Of a stretch of 64,000 nucleotides of DNA, positions 38,601-47,761 are shown in pieces (positions within the stretch are counted from its first letter, which is position 1; every line of letters starts with the position of its first letter). A program made the translations under genes and the position numbers. The notes under the pieces are model-generated. The model did not search any database. It saw only the letters and a list, made by a program, of their open reading frames with translations, and was not told the origin of the DNA. Source of the DNA: Rhodothermia bacterium (GTDB taxonomy: Bacteria; Bacteroidota; Rhodothermia; Balneolales; Balneolaceae); NCBI GenBank assembly GCA_030427885.1, contig JAUICM010000005.1, forward strand, positions 1 to 64,000. The letters run 5' to 3'.

Positions 38601-38791
38601 TGAAATTCAACCATGATAGCGATCACATTTAAGGTTCCCGTTGTGGGCACATCGCTTTGCAGGACTGTGGACGTAGAAATAGCATGGCTTCTTTTTGGCT
38701 TATGCGTTTGAGCAAAAAGCGAAAGAGAGCCAAAGAAAAAGAGCATGCTTAGGGTTAACATGCTCTTTATAAAAGGAGGGGTAAATCTCAT
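35624..38791 (-). CDS. M6-like protein with degenerate active site and T9SS sorting domain
   Basis: This 1055-residue secreted protein has a signal peptide (1-28) and an M6 (immune inhibitor A-like) peptidase fold. The fold shows LNVIAIMVEFQPD, LGLPDL (281-286) and GGILIWHIDE. The zinc motif HExxH, expected directly before LGLPDL, reads ASIGS at 275-279, so both His and the Glu are gone. The last 85 or so residues (WPNPAEDFTHLRFEL to KLVKIAVTH) form a type A T9SS C-terminal sorting domain. It lies 5 nt downstream of porV and is a likely T9SS client that is catalytically dead or repurposed. Confidence 0.82.
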   Translation of the reverse strand: MRFTPPFIKSMLTLSMLFFFGSLSLFAQTHKPKRSHAISTSTVLQSDVPTTGTLNVIAIMVEFQPDDNRLTSGTGIFGPGGLPYLENEEVTYIDPLPHDQTYFETHLEFAKNYFEQASDNKLTINYRVLPDIYRVDKKMEEYSPIGETFTLEKVAMLLEDAWSEVEENGGIPFDLSSYDPETTAFVIFHAGVGRDVELTGTSLDITPYDIPSIYLRESDLKDLLDDASFNGFPINGGSFRVTNSLVIPRTESRRGEDIQEKEIVFPLSINGLLCASIGSHLGLPDLFNTETGEPAIGRFGLMDGAGFFAFNGLLPPQPSAWEKIYLGWETPFVINGMTGQIDLPAGSQNAPKSIAKYELSSSEYFLIENRYREYDLSSAGKADVTFSIRRASDGQIVQQQFNNDDLEFIFQETGFDTLLIPGTLVDVNNFDWSLPGGLDVGEDEEEGTADDRYLNGGILIWHIDEALIDKQLSSGRVNADFYRRGIDLEEADGAQDIGRDPGLLDNSPSFGTAFDFWWADNDYRVITENGSIDLNPDNSFGPDTYPNNNSNSGAKSFFELYDFSDQGMTASFKIREVNLDLGFEQLFSITQPKGSYISINEDYPTGITIHENSVDTTVVIAGDWNIFFFDHLNPSPDSGFYPIGNVNFQQPLHLDEIIAGTIPDNSGSLNLTSLDPINNTESWTTNIQANTGFISSQDGTTIDLDFTTNSVDPADGSIIPNNSGYEFRSEIVNGKFVGINGQTVHFVGENIPDHLSTATKRLFGGTIKTNGDNLYYLFEDGAFSIIDPSKEEPTTQIFDEEKAEWPAIVGAGEIYWISKAENAIIGFNLNGAQLNNTPVFAPDSVTFIGTPLVADITGDDEQDLLVIGQDDYSMNIYAFEMNGNPIEGFPLYVGGATSTLTQPIHPGFYNNILYALSHDGDFKAWKFDDFTSSEWPTRYGKNPYNKVSAEINLNNGTSSSFSVLNSKETYNWPNPAEDFTHLRFELEPPGGTVDITIIDFSGHKVYEQTVSSGGGSPQEIRISTAEWASGPYFAMFKATVNGRSESKLVKIAVTH

Positions 38792-38796
38792 TCCGG

Positions 38797-39951
38797 TTAA
38801 AAGTTCAGGAGCACGCTAAATCTGAGTGTATTTGCCAAAGGGTGATCCGATTCCAGAGTCTTGATGTAGCTAAAGTCGACACCAAACGCATTATATCGTA
38901 AACCTGCACCAAAAGTGATGTATTTCCGGTCACCATTGTTTGGATCTTCATAATAGAAACCACCGCGGAGTGCGAAAAGACGGGGAGCGCCATACCAGTA
39001 CTCTAAGCCACCACCTACCATGAATTGCTGCATTAACCCAACATCTACATACTTCTGGCCATCAAAGCGCTCGAATGTATCCCAGGAAGTGAATAGTGCT
39101 TCAATAGGACCCGCCGCAACATATGAAGTATCCATAACTCCGCCGCCCTGATCAGTAATTTCTTCTTTTTTGCGGGCCATGATCTTGGTTACATCAGCGG
39201 CAATAGTAAGCGAGTTGAATCCTTCAGGATCAAGATCATAATCAAAAGCAAAGCCAAATCTCAGAAGGGTAGGCAGCGGATCTTTTTGGGCGTTATCAGT
39301 GTACTGCATTCCCGGTCCGATATTGGAGAGGTTAAAACCAGTACTGAATTTTGCTTCATTTCCACCAATACTGAACGGGTCAGTTTTGTAAAGCATAGCT
39401 AGGTCAACCCCTACGCTACTACCCGGATTTACTTTTTGCTGACTTACCGTAGTTCCACTTGCCAAACTGGAGTAAATGACCCTGAGGCTGGTTCCCAAGG
39501 CGAGATTTTTGTTTACCTCAAAGCCATAGGAAAGTCCAAGGGCCAGTTCATAACTGGAAAATCTGGAGATCACATCAGGACTGTCTTCACCGGTTTGAAC
39601 TTGTTCACCCAGGTTCAGGTAAGTCAGGTGAGCACCTACTGTACCGATCCCTTCTATATAATACTTACCGACAAGGTAATCATAGAACAGATCGCTAACG
39701 TTAAAGTTTGCCAGCCAGTTCGAGTGGGTGATACTCACCTGATTTCCTCTTTGGAAAGCTAATCCGGCTGGATTCCAGAACATGGCTGCTGCATTATCGG
39801 CAATAGCTACACCTGTGTTACCCATGGCGGCGCCTCTGGAATCGGGTTCGATCTGTAAAAATGGGACTGCAGTGATCGCAACCTGTGCACTTGATACAGC
39901 TGGAAATACAAATAGCACAAAAGCTATTGCTAACAACAATACTTTTTTCAT
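38797..39951 (-). CDS. porV: Type IX secretion outer membrane protein PorV (LptO)
   Basis: This 384-residue outer membrane barrel has a signal peptide (1-22). The family N-terminus includes FLQIEPDSRGAAMGNTGVA and MFWNPAGLAF, followed by long amphipathic strands and a terminal Phe. PorV carries T9SS cargo proteins from the translocon to the PorU sortase. It lies between porU, 66 nt upstream, and the M6-like T9SS client, 5 nt downstream. Length and motifs match PorV rather than the shorter PorQ. Confidence 0.92.
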   Translation of the reverse strand: MKKVLLLAIAFVLFVFPAVSSAQVAITAVPFLQIEPDSRGAAMGNTGVAIADNAAAMFWNPAGLAFQRGNQVSITHSNWLANFNVSDLFYDYLVGKYYIEGIGTVGAHLTYLNLGEQVQTGEDSPDVISRFSSYELALGLSYGFEVNKNLALGTSLRVIYSSLASGTTVSQQKVNPGSSVGVDLAMLYKTDPFSIGGNEAKFSTGFNLSNIGPGMQYTDNAQKDPLPTLLRFGFAFDYDLDPEGFNSLTIAADVTKIMARKKEEITDQGGGVMDTSYVAAGPIEALFTSWDTFERFDGQKYVDVGLMQQFMVGGGLEYWYGAPRLFALRGGFYYEDPNNGDRKYITFGAGLRYNAFGVDFSYIKTLESDHPLANTLRFSVLLNF

Positions 39952-39977
39952 AGATGATAAATAGTTTTAAAACGCTA

Positions 39978-40004
39978 GAAAGATAACGGATAAAAAGATA
40001 ACAA
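39978..40004 (-). promoter_or_regulatory. Candidate promoter ahead of porV
   Basis: On the minus strand TTG (40004-40002), a 16-nt spacer and TATCTTTC (39985-39978) approximate the Bacteroidota TTG/TAnnTTTG promoter, with a slightly short spacer. It lies 27 nt before the porV ATG, so porV may be transcribed separately from porU. Confidence 0.3.
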
Positions 40005-40017
40005 TATGATCTGTTTA

Positions 40018-43000
40018 TTATCGGATTATCACGAGTTTTTCGATTTTTTCGGTTGATGTTCTTCCTTCGGGGGTATCTGTTGTAACCCGAAGCACATAAA
40101 TATAAGTACCGTTACCCAGGCGATCATTATCCCTGTCACGGCCATTCCATGAAATACTGGCATAACTGCTATTATTTAGTATCGACTCTTTAATAAGTTG
40201 CACAGGCTTCCCGCTCAGGGTATAGATACGGATATCCACATCCATAGGGTTACCTTGCTGATTATGCTCGAACGTAAAATTTGTATAGTTATTCATAGGA
40301 TTCGGGTAATTATAGATATTATCTAAAACCAGATCTTCCTGTGAAGCCACATCAAAAAAGATGGTCTTTTCTGCGGGGTTGTTATGCACATCCCACGCTC
40401 GAACTTTTAGGGAATAACTACCCTGCTGGATCTGATCCAGCGGGTACTCGATACGCCCCTTAGTGTAATCGTTTAGAGCCCCCTCATAAAAATTATTGAG
40501 GACATATGTTTGTTGAGGTTTTGTATCGATTGTAGCAATTATTTCATGTCCTACTCCTGTTCCTGTAGTGTTGATTCCGGAACTGTCACTCAGTTCCACG
40601 ATTAGTTTTGGCGAATCTGTGGACAGACTGCCGTTTATAAAAGTTTCGTCGTTCAGATAAACATCCATCCCCGGACCTTTGCCATCATTAACTGCCGTAG
40701 AATTCACTCCGTTGAATATCACATCCGTGTATGATCCTCCGGCTGTTTCCCGATCACTTTTAGCGAATACCACCACTCTTCCGGTCTGATCAGAAAAACT
40801 GATATCTTTAGGGATAATAAAAGTGCTGGAAAATTGTCCGTTTTGAACAGCTGCTTTTCCCTTAAAAAGCACGTCGTTTTCTACTTCATATGTACATTCG
40901 AATTCAGTGTTTTCATTAAGAAGACATCCAAAAGTATCGATCCAGGGCAAATCCTGGGGAAGTGTTATCCGGCGTTTAGCATCAAAAATGGTAATGATAG
41001 CCTCTCCGTTGAAGTCAGGCAGAGGTGTGCCGTCCTGTGCGGTTACAGATCCGGTGAGTGTAACGGTGTCCAGGGCTTTTATGGTAAGTGTATCAATAGT
41101 TGATACATCCATATTATTTATAGATTGGATATGGGCTTTTCGGTTTGGGAGTGCAAATCTGATAGCCGGATCACCGAGTAGAATGAATTTCCGGGTGTTC
41201 AGTTCGCTACCCGAACTCGTATTCTTTGTTCTTCGGAATATCTCTCCCAGGGTCAATGGAGAGCCATCTTCATTTCTTTCTAACATTTTTTGGGAAAGGT
41301 TGATATTCAAGCCAAAGTTTCTGGATGAAGTATCAGAACTTGTATACACAACTCGTGTGGTTGTGAAACTGGCAATTGCACCTCCGTTATCTGCAAAAAC
41401 AAGTTTCTCAGCTCCCGACTGTGCATTTATATCATCATACCGACCAAACTGGCAGGTAGCGGTTACTAATAAAGCCAGACGGTTTTTGTTGGTAAGATCG
41501 GGCAGGTAATCGGTTGAGAACATTTCTTCGTCTGTAAGATTCTGTTCATTACCATGACCAGAATAATTAACAACCAACGAGCCATTATTGAAGGCATTCA
41601 TGAAATCTCGGGTTGCACCAGGTAGCTGACGGCCAGCGCCAGTGATCTCCTCCTGATAAGCAAAAAGATAGATCTTTTTTAAACGGGCACCTGGTTCATT
41701 TAGATCCATTCGGGTAGCAGTACCGTCAGCATTAAGCACATGCAGGTCTTTGTTTCTGGTTCGATCTGGAAAATCATCATCTCCGGCAAAAGTAAAAAGG
41801 TTTTGCCAGTCACCGTTATTTGTTGGATTTTCATACCGGTAGATCTTATCCACAGCAACAGCTGCTTCTGCTCTGGTTTGAGCTGGTATTCTCCCTATAC
41901 CAATATCCACGCGTTCTGAAAATCTGAACAGGCCTTCACCATCATCAAGCAGACCAAAGTAATCGTCAGTACCATATGAACTGATTCGGTGAATTGATTC
42001 GGCACTCTCATAGGTTAATACATGATTGGTAAATGATGCCTCAATGACTTTCTTGGTATCGTACGTGGTATCCCCAAACAACAACAGGTTTTCTGGTAAA
42101 GGCTGCCCATTGGCAAGTGCGTTGTCCCAGAGAAATTTTACAAAATCTCTTATAGCAGTGGGGTCTGTAACTCCTCCTGAAAATTCATTCAGGATCTGAT
42201 TCTGTGTTACCAAAATAGTATTTAGTCCCTGTTGAGCCCGGTAGTTGGCAAGTTCCTGAGCCTGTTCAAGCAGATATTCGGAAGTAATTACAATGTATTC
42301 GGGATAGGTATTGATACCGTGCAGGTTTTGATTTGGCACGCTTCGTCCCATTACCGGAGTTTTATATCCGGATTGAACAAAGAGCCTGGAGGATTCATTA
42401 GTATGATAAACCATGTCATAAGATGATCCAGAGCCGGTTACATTTAATAATTTAGGCTGCATAGGATCAGTGATATCTAAAGCCATGGGGGTGCTTCCAA
42501 ACCCTTGTAATTTATAGGTGGCAATATCAGAGCTGGTTCCACCTTCAGGAGGGTAAATAAGAAGCTGACCATTTTTGGGGATCAAAGGTCTTTCAACCGT
42601 TAAAGCCAGGTAATCAACAAAACCGGTAGCTCCATTGTCTCCATTCGACATCTTTAATGTGTATTCAACAAAGCCATTATTAACGGATGTATTAACAGGT
42701 ACATTTCTGAATACACTTCTTATTGCAGATGCCTCTTCATGACCATTATATGAACCGGGGATTGCTCTGATTCCAAACTGAGAAACCAACGTCTCATTCA
42801 GCCTGATTTCAAAATTGGTCGTTCTTTTAGCTCTGGAATAGATGATGCCTGAAGCTCTTAATGTCACATTACCAGAAATACCTGGAATCGTGTCTTTAAA
42901 AACACTGATGTTCTGGTTTTGAGCAGTTGCCGGGATACTTTGTCCCAGCCATAGTCGACCGGTTTTCTGCTGGGTTTCAGTTTTTGTGAGCTCTTCCTCT

Positions 43001-43902
43001 TTCCAGATATAATCTTCGAAGGTAGTAATAGTAGAGGTGGGGCTTAGTCCGCTGTTCACTGCACTAAGCCGGTCGCCATTCGAACTTCCAATCGTAAGAA
43101 ATACATAGCTTGAATCGCTATATGGATGTAATTCGTGTTCGAGGCCTGAGGCACTTCTGAATTCCTGATGTGGACTTGTGCCATAAAATATTACCCGGTC
43201 ATCTGAATCAAAGCTTCCATCACTTTCACCATTAACAAGAATTGGGAATTGTGAAAATTCAGGACGTGCCAGATCATTTTGCTCGGGTAACATATGTCCG
43301 TCTGTACCCCAAATCTGTATCTTACGTGGGTCTATAGTTTCAATGTCGATACCCAGCTCTGAAAGATAACTGCTGTTAAGCTGGTAAATTCCATTTTTTG
43401 TGATCGGGATCTTGTACCAATTACCGCTGGAAAGTGGATGGTCATAAAAACTTATTTTTGCCCGGTTCTGCCGGTTTGCTGAAATCCTGCTGTTATCCTT
43501 GAAGATACGGAACTTGATCTTTTTAGTGATCTGAGTTGAGTTGTCAGAGGCACGGGCAAGGTTTACTTTTAGAGAAACGATCTCTTTCCCTCTGTAAAAC
43601 CCCCGGTAACTTGTTTCTATCAGCCCCTGATTGGTATCAGACAGGTTCAGTGCAGTTCTTTTCTCACTAAGTATATTAAAAGATCGTTGTACTACATCCT
43701 GATCAAGGATCTGGTATCCGGCACGTCCATTTAAATACGGAGCATTAAATTCATATGCCGGATATACACCTTCTTCGGGATTGGATATCAGGTAATCCGT
43801 GTAGGAATCTGTGTCTGTAAGTGTAACCAGTTGTTGTGCCTCAACTGGAACAGCAATACATACCACAAATAGTAAACTAATATGGATCAGTCTTTTGATC
43901 AT
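40018..43902 (-). CDS. porU: Type IX secretion system sortase PorU
   Basis: This 1294-residue gingipain-like (C25) cysteine peptidase has a signal peptide (1-22). The N-terminal beta domains run to about residue 520. The catalytic domain starts YPEYIVITSEYLLEQAQ and carries His783 in NYSGHGNEQ and Cys817 in TATCQFGRYDD. It ends with a FlgD-like/sorting-type domain (NYPNPMNNYTNF onward). PorU removes the C-terminal signal of T9SS cargo and attaches the cargo to the cell surface. It opens the minus-strand run porU-porV-M6-like. Confidence 0.93.
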   Translation of the reverse strand: MIKRLIHISLLFVVCIAVPVEAQQLVTLTDTDSYTDYLISNPEEGVYPAYEFNAPYLNGRAGYQILDQDVVQRSFNILSEKRTALNLSDTNQGLIETSYRGFYRGKEIVSLKVNLARASDNSTQITKKIKFRIFKDNSRISANRQNRAKISFYDHPLSSGNWYKIPITKNGIYQLNSSYLSELGIDIETIDPRKIQIWGTDGHMLPEQNDLARPEFSQFPILVNGESDGSFDSDDRVIFYGTSPHQEFRSASGLEHELHPYSDSSYVFLTIGSSNGDRLSAVNSGLSPTSTITTFEDYIWKEEELTKTETQQKTGRLWLGQSIPATAQNQNISVFKDTIPGISGNVTLRASGIIYSRAKRTTNFEIRLNETLVSQFGIRAIPGSYNGHEEASAIRSVFRNVPVNTSVNNGFVEYTLKMSNGDNGATGFVDYLALTVERPLIPKNGQLLIYPPEGGTSSDIATYKLQGFGSTPMALDITDPMQPKLLNVTGSGSSYDMVYHTNESSRLFVQSGYKTPVMGRSVPNQNLHGINTYPEYIVITSEYLLEQAQELANYRAQQGLNTILVTQNQILNEFSGGVTDPTAIRDFVKFLWDNALANGQPLPENLLLFGDTTYDTKKVIEASFTNHVLTYESAESIHRISSYGTDDYFGLLDDGEGLFRFSERVDIGIGRIPAQTRAEAAVAVDKIYRYENPTNNGDWQNLFTFAGDDDFPDRTRNKDLHVLNADGTATRMDLNEPGARLKKIYLFAYQEEITGAGRQLPGATRDFMNAFNNGSLVVNYSGHGNEQNLTDEEMFSTDYLPDLTNKNRLALLVTATCQFGRYDDINAQSGAEKLVFADNGGAIASFTTTRVVYTSSDTSSRNFGLNINLSQKMLERNEDGSPLTLGEIFRRTKNTSSGSELNTRKFILLGDPAIRFALPNRKAHIQSINNMDVSTIDTLTIKALDTVTLTGSVTAQDGTPLPDFNGEAIITIFDAKRRITLPQDLPWIDTFGCLLNENTEFECTYEVENDVLFKGKAAVQNGQFSSTFIIPKDISFSDQTGRVVVFAKSDRETAGGSYTDVIFNGVNSTAVNDGKGPGMDVYLNDETFINGSLSTDSPKLIVELSDSSGINTTGTGVGHEIIATIDTKPQQTYVLNNFYEGALNDYTKGRIEYPLDQIQQGSYSLKVRAWDVHNNPAEKTIFFDVASQEDLVLDNIYNYPNPMNNYTNFTFEHNQQGNPMDVDIRIYTLSGKPVQLIKESILNNSSYASISWNGRDRDNDRLGNGTYIYVLRVTTDTPEGRTSTEKIEKLVIIR

Positions 43903-43933
43903 TCAACAGATTTATAAAAGAATCACAGCCAGA

Positions 43934-43960
43934 AGCTGATTAATGATAGTAGCTGATTAA
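43934..43960. repeat. 10-bp direct repeat upstream of porU
   Basis: AGCTGATTAA occurs at 43934-43943 and 43951-43960, a 17-nt period, about 32-58 nt upstream of the porU start. It may be an operator or chance. The rest of the 247-nt gap to the thiolase gene shows nothing else I can support. Confidence 0.3.
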
Positions 43961-44149
43961 AGAATAGAGTAAACCCGTGTTAAGATTTTTCTTTAACGTT
44001 TAGAATAGCGATACAGTCCATACAGTACGTTTTGTCCTTGTTTTTATAGAGAAACTAGTAGCTGTTATGTATGGTTAAACGGGTTTTGTTAAAGATTACA
44101 CCTAATAATAGTTGTGAGGCACTATAATGTCAACAAGTATAAGGAATTT

Positions 44150-45328
44150 TTATAGTCTTTCAATTACCAGTGCAGAAGCTCCACCACCACCATTACAGAT
44201 ACCGGCGCATCCAAGTTTTCCACTGGTTTGTTTAAGGGCATGTACAAGAGTTACCACAATACGTGCTCCCGAACAACCTATTGGGTGTCCGATACTTACA
44301 GCGCCACCTCTGATATTTACTTTTTCAGGATCAAGTTCAAGGATCTGGTTATTAGCTAATGCCACCACCGAAAATGCTTCATTGATCTCATAGAGGTCAA
44401 TGTCATCTTTAGTAACACCTGCTTTTTTAAGAGCAATTGGAATAGCATCGGCAGGTGCTGTGGTGAACCATTCGGGTGCTTTAGCAGCACTGGCGTGACT
44501 TATGATTCGTGCAAGAGGTGTTAACCCAAGTTCATTGGCTTTATCCTCACTCATTAGTAATACTGCTGCCGCTCCATCATTAATACTGGAAGCATTTGCA
44601 GCTGTAACAGTTCCTTCTTTATCAAATACAGGGCGAAGGGAAGGGATTTTATCAAAGTTAACCCTGTCAAGCTCTTCATCTCGGATCACCTCTGTTACAT
44701 TACCTTTTCGGTCTTTAACATTTATTTTGATAAGCTCATCTCTGAAGTAGCCATTTTCATGCGCTTCCATAGCCCTTTTGTAAGATAGAATGGCGTACTC
44801 ATCCTGCTGGTCTCTACTGATATTACATTCTTTGGCACAGATCTCCGCGGCATTCCCCATTGCAAAATTATTATACACGTCCCAGAGTCCGTCTTTAAGG
44901 ATACCATCTTCTGTTTGTACATGACCATATTTGGAACCAAAACGTTGTTTGGGAAGATAGTAGGGTACATTACTCATGCTTTCCATTCCACCTGCAACAA
45001 TAATATCAGCATCACCCAAACGGATCTGGTCGAAAGCAATCATGATTGCTTTCATACCTGAAGCACATACTTTATTGACCGAAGTAGCCGGAGTTAATTG
45101 CGAAAGTCCTGCTTTAAGGGCAGCCTGGCGGGCAGGTGCCTGACCAATGCCGGCGCTTAGCACATTACCCATTACAACTTCCTGGACCTTATCCTGTGAG
45201 ATACCCGCTGAACGTACAACCTCAATGATCGCACTGGCTCCCAGTTCAGGAGCTGTGAATGAGGACAGGTTTCCCCCAAATGCTCCTATTGGAGTTCTCT
45301 TGGCTTCAACAATTACAACGTTGCGCAT
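44150..45328 (-). CDS. Acetyl-CoA C-acetyltransferase (thiolase)
   Basis: This 392-residue thiolase carries the acyl-accepting Cys88 in NKVCASGMKA, plus INEAFSVVA, the catalytic His in GHPIGCSGAR and the second Cys in CNGGGGA near the C-terminus. It catalyses reversible condensation of acetyl-CoA, or thiolysis in beta-oxidation. It stands alone without a hydroxyacyl-CoA dehydrogenase neighbour. With the acyl-CoA dehydrogenase and crotonase elsewhere in the window, most beta-oxidation steps are represented. Length and all motifs are normal. Confidence 0.93.
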   Translation of the reverse strand: MRNVVIVEAKRTPIGAFGGNLSSFTAPELGASAIIEVVRSAGISQDKVQEVVMGNVLSAGIGQAPARQAALKAGLSQLTPATSVNKVCASGMKAIMIAFDQIRLGDADIIVAGGMESMSNVPYYLPKQRFGSKYGHVQTEDGILKDGLWDVYNNFAMGNAAEICAKECNISRDQQDEYAILSYKRAMEAHENGYFRDELIKINVKDRKGNVTEVIRDEELDRVNFDKIPSLRPVFDKEGTVTAANASSINDGAAAVLLMSEDKANELGLTPLARIISHASAAKAPEWFTTAPADAIPIALKKAGVTKDDIDLYEINEAFSVVALANNQILELDPEKVNIRGGAVSIGHPIGCSGARIVVTLVHALKQTSGKLGCAGICNGGGGASALVIERL

Positions 45329-45410
45329 GTCTTTGAATAGTTTTTCAGATTAGTATTGTAAGCGCTTTTTCAGCACTTTGAAGATACGAAATGAAATGCG
45401 CTAAAAAATA

Positions 45411-46547
45411 TTAAAATGCCTGATCCAGATCAGCTATCAGATCTTCTACATCTTCAATACCTACAGATATTCGAATGAGAGAATCTTTCAATCCACCCTT
45501 CTCACGAATTTCTTTAGGAATTGAGCCGTGGGTCATGGACGCAGGATTTGAGATCAGAGATTCTACGCCTCCAAGGCTTTCAGCAAGAGTAAAGAATTTT
45601 GTGCTGCTCATGAATTTCACAGCGGCATCAATGGAATCATCTTTAAGAGTGAACGAAAGCATAGCACCAAAGTCATCCATTTGTCTGGAGGCCAGTTCAT
45701 GCTGAGGGTGTGCTTTTAACCCCGGATAATTTACCTGGCTTACTTTAGGATGTTTATCCAAATATTCGGCAATGGCTTTTGCATTCTGTACTGACCGCTC
45801 AACACGGACTGCAAGAGTTTTAATGCCTCTGAGTGTTAAATAGCAATCCATCGGGCCGGGGACGGCACCAGTTGATTTAACCTGAAACCTCAGATTTTCC
45901 ATGATTGCAGGATGTGAGCTTGCCACGGCCCCGTGTACCACATCAGAGTGACCGGCTAAGTATTTTGTTGCTGAATGAAGTACCGCATCTGCGCCAAATT
46001 CGAGTGGACGCTGGAGATAAGGAGAGGCAAAAGTGTTGTCAACAATGGTCAGGATATTCTGTTCTTTTGCGATATCCACTAAAGCCTTGATATCTACAAT
46101 TCGAAGTAAAGGATTTGTGGGAGTTTCGATCCACATCATCTTAGTAGAAGGGGTGATAGATGCTTTAACCAGCTCCAGATCCGTCATATCGATAAAACTG
46201 AATTTGATTCCATATGGCTCAAATACCGAAGTAAAAAGGCGATAGGATCCGCCATAAAGATCATTGGACGATAGGATATGATCTCCTGGTCTGAACATTT
46301 TCAAAAGTGCATCCATTGCGGCAACACCACTTGCAAAACAAGCACATTCATCCGCACCCTCAAGTCCTGCGATCATCTTCTCAAGAGCAGTACGGGTAGG
46401 GTTTCCAACCCGGGCATAATCATATCCCTTATGCACATTGGGAGCTTCCTGTGCATAGGTTGAGGTCTGGAAAATAGGGGGCATAACGGCACCGGAGGTT
46501 TCTTCCGGTTTTTGCCCCGCATGAATGGCTTTAGTATTGAATTTCAT
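45411..46547 (-). CDS. metB: Cystathionine gamma-synthase/lyase family PLP enzyme
   Basis: This 378-residue Cys/Met-metabolism PLP enzyme has the Schiff-base Lys195 in HSATKYLAGHSD. Other family segments are YARVGNPTR, FASGVAAMDA, NDLYGGSYRLF, ETPTNPLL and SLGGVESLI. The group includes cystathionine gamma-synthase, cystathionine lyases and O-acetylhomoserine sulfhydrylase, and sequence alone does not settle which. It starts 6 nt before the stop of the TPR lipoprotein gene at 46554, so it is probably last in an operon with both TPR lipoproteins. Confidence 0.88.
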   Translation of the reverse strand: MKFNTKAIHAGQKPEETSGAVMPPIFQTSTYAQEAPNVHKGYDYARVGNPTRTALEKMIAGLEGADECACFASGVAAMDALLKMFRPGDHILSSNDLYGGSYRLFTSVFEPYGIKFSFIDMTDLELVKASITPSTKMMWIETPTNPLLRIVDIKALVDIAKEQNILTIVDNTFASPYLQRPLEFGADAVLHSATKYLAGHSDVVHGAVASSHPAIMENLRFQVKSTGAVPGPMDCYLTLRGIKTLAVRVERSVQNAKAIAEYLDKHPKVSQVNYPGLKAHPQHELASRQMDDFGAMLSFTLKDDSIDAAVKFMSSTKFFTLAESLGGVESLISNPASMTHGSIPKEIREKGGLKDSLIRISVGIEDVEDLIADLDQAF

Positions 46548-46553
46548 TATTGG

Positions 46554-47732
46554 TCAGGAACTGAAACGATTTTCTTTGAGAGTGTTTAAACTCTTAAGCG
46601 TTGATTGTATTTCATCGTGCTGTGGAGAAATCTTTGCAAGCCTTCCATAGTACTCGATCGCAAAATCAAGAAGGGTTGCTGCTTTTTTTGAGAGAGTCTT
46701 TTTGTCGGTATCAAAGGCAACTTCAATCACGGCAAGATATTTTCCGGTGAGGTTATTGTAAAACACCGCGAGGCTTTCAATATAATCAGTGTTTGTGGTG
46801 TCCCGTTGGAAAGCTGCTACTAATTGCTCTTCAGCCTGTTCCCCAACACCTTCTGCCTCAAAACGAATCTGAGAAACAAGAGCTGTATCATTTGAAGCAT
46901 AGGCATTTGCCAGGTCATCCATGATCATCTCAGTGATCAGATATAACTGTGTGCCATATACATTTTTAATGGATGCATCATTAGGATAATTGTCAGCCAG
47001 TGAACTTAACAGATCTATGGCACTTTCAGTATCAGAGTTTGATATATAAGCGTTTACAAGCCCGAATGCGATATTCTTGCTATTTACGATGTCTTTATTA
47101 GCTAATTCATAATAGAATACAGACTGATCCGGATCTCCATTCTGGAGATAGAGAAACCCGAGATTTTCATAAAGCTCTACCGGTATTGGATCAACAGCAT
47201 TTTTTGCTCTGTCGAGTGTTGCTATAGCGCCATCGATATCATCCGAATCGTATTGAGCAGTAGCCTTAGATAGATAACTGCTTACTTCTGATGGCTTGAG
47301 GATGATTGCATTATCAAAATAAGTGATCGCATCAGATTGATCGGTATCATCCGAAGATTCATAAGCGGCTGTTCCCGCATTATGTTCAGAAGACCAGTAC
47401 TTATCAATCAGAGTATGGATTTGAATCATTTCAGTAGAATCAGCGCCAGCAGCTATGGCTTCGTCGAACGAGTTCCGGGTGGTATTGTAATACTCACCTC
47501 TGTCGGCAGGAGGAGTTTCTTTTGCAAGCACGGCATTGATCTCTCCTCGCTTAATAAGAAGGCTGGGTTGATCGGGATTTACACTGAGATCTTCCGTGAT
47601 CTGTGCTAAAGCCAGGTCATATTGATTGGTTTCTATCAGTGAATCCACTGAAGGTTTACTTGTTGAACAAGCGAAAAAAAACCCGAAAGCAAGCACGAGG
47701 CTTGCAATTCGGGTACTAATTGAAAATCTCAT
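46554..47732 (-). CDS. TPR lipoprotein (paralogue A)
   Basis: This 392-residue protein has a lipoprotein signal (lipobox FFAC, Cys22) and TPR-like helices throughout. Its N-terminal region and a W-S-S-E-H-N-A-G segment near residue 115 resemble W-S-N-E-H-N-A-S in the gene directly upstream (47762-49051). The two therefore look like diverged tandem paralogues. An envelope scaffold role is plausible but unproven. It lies 29 nt after its paralogue and 6 nt before metB. Confidence 0.75.
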   Translation of the reverse strand: MRFSISTRIASLVLAFGFFFACSTSKPSVDSLIETNQYDLALAQITEDLSVNPDQPSLLIKRGEINAVLAKETPPADRGEYYNTTRNSFDEAIAAGADSTEMIQIHTLIDKYWSSEHNAGTAAYESSDDTDQSDAITYFDNAIILKPSEVSSYLSKATAQYDSDDIDGAIATLDRAKNAVDPIPVELYENLGFLYLQNGDPDQSVFYYELANKDIVNSKNIAFGLVNAYISNSDTESAIDLLSSLADNYPNDASIKNVYGTQLYLITEMIMDDLANAYASNDTALVSQIRFEAEGVGEQAEEQLVAAFQRDTTNTDYIESLAVFYNNLTGKYLAVIEVAFDTDKKTLSKKAATLLDFAIEYYGRLAKISPQHDEIQSTLKSLNTLKENRFSS

Positions 47733-47761
47733 ATCAGTTTGTTAAGTACATCGGGTCGTGA

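Noticed and set aside
40834-41509. Open frames on the plus strand inside porU
   Set aside because: Antisense shadows of a well-supported gene.
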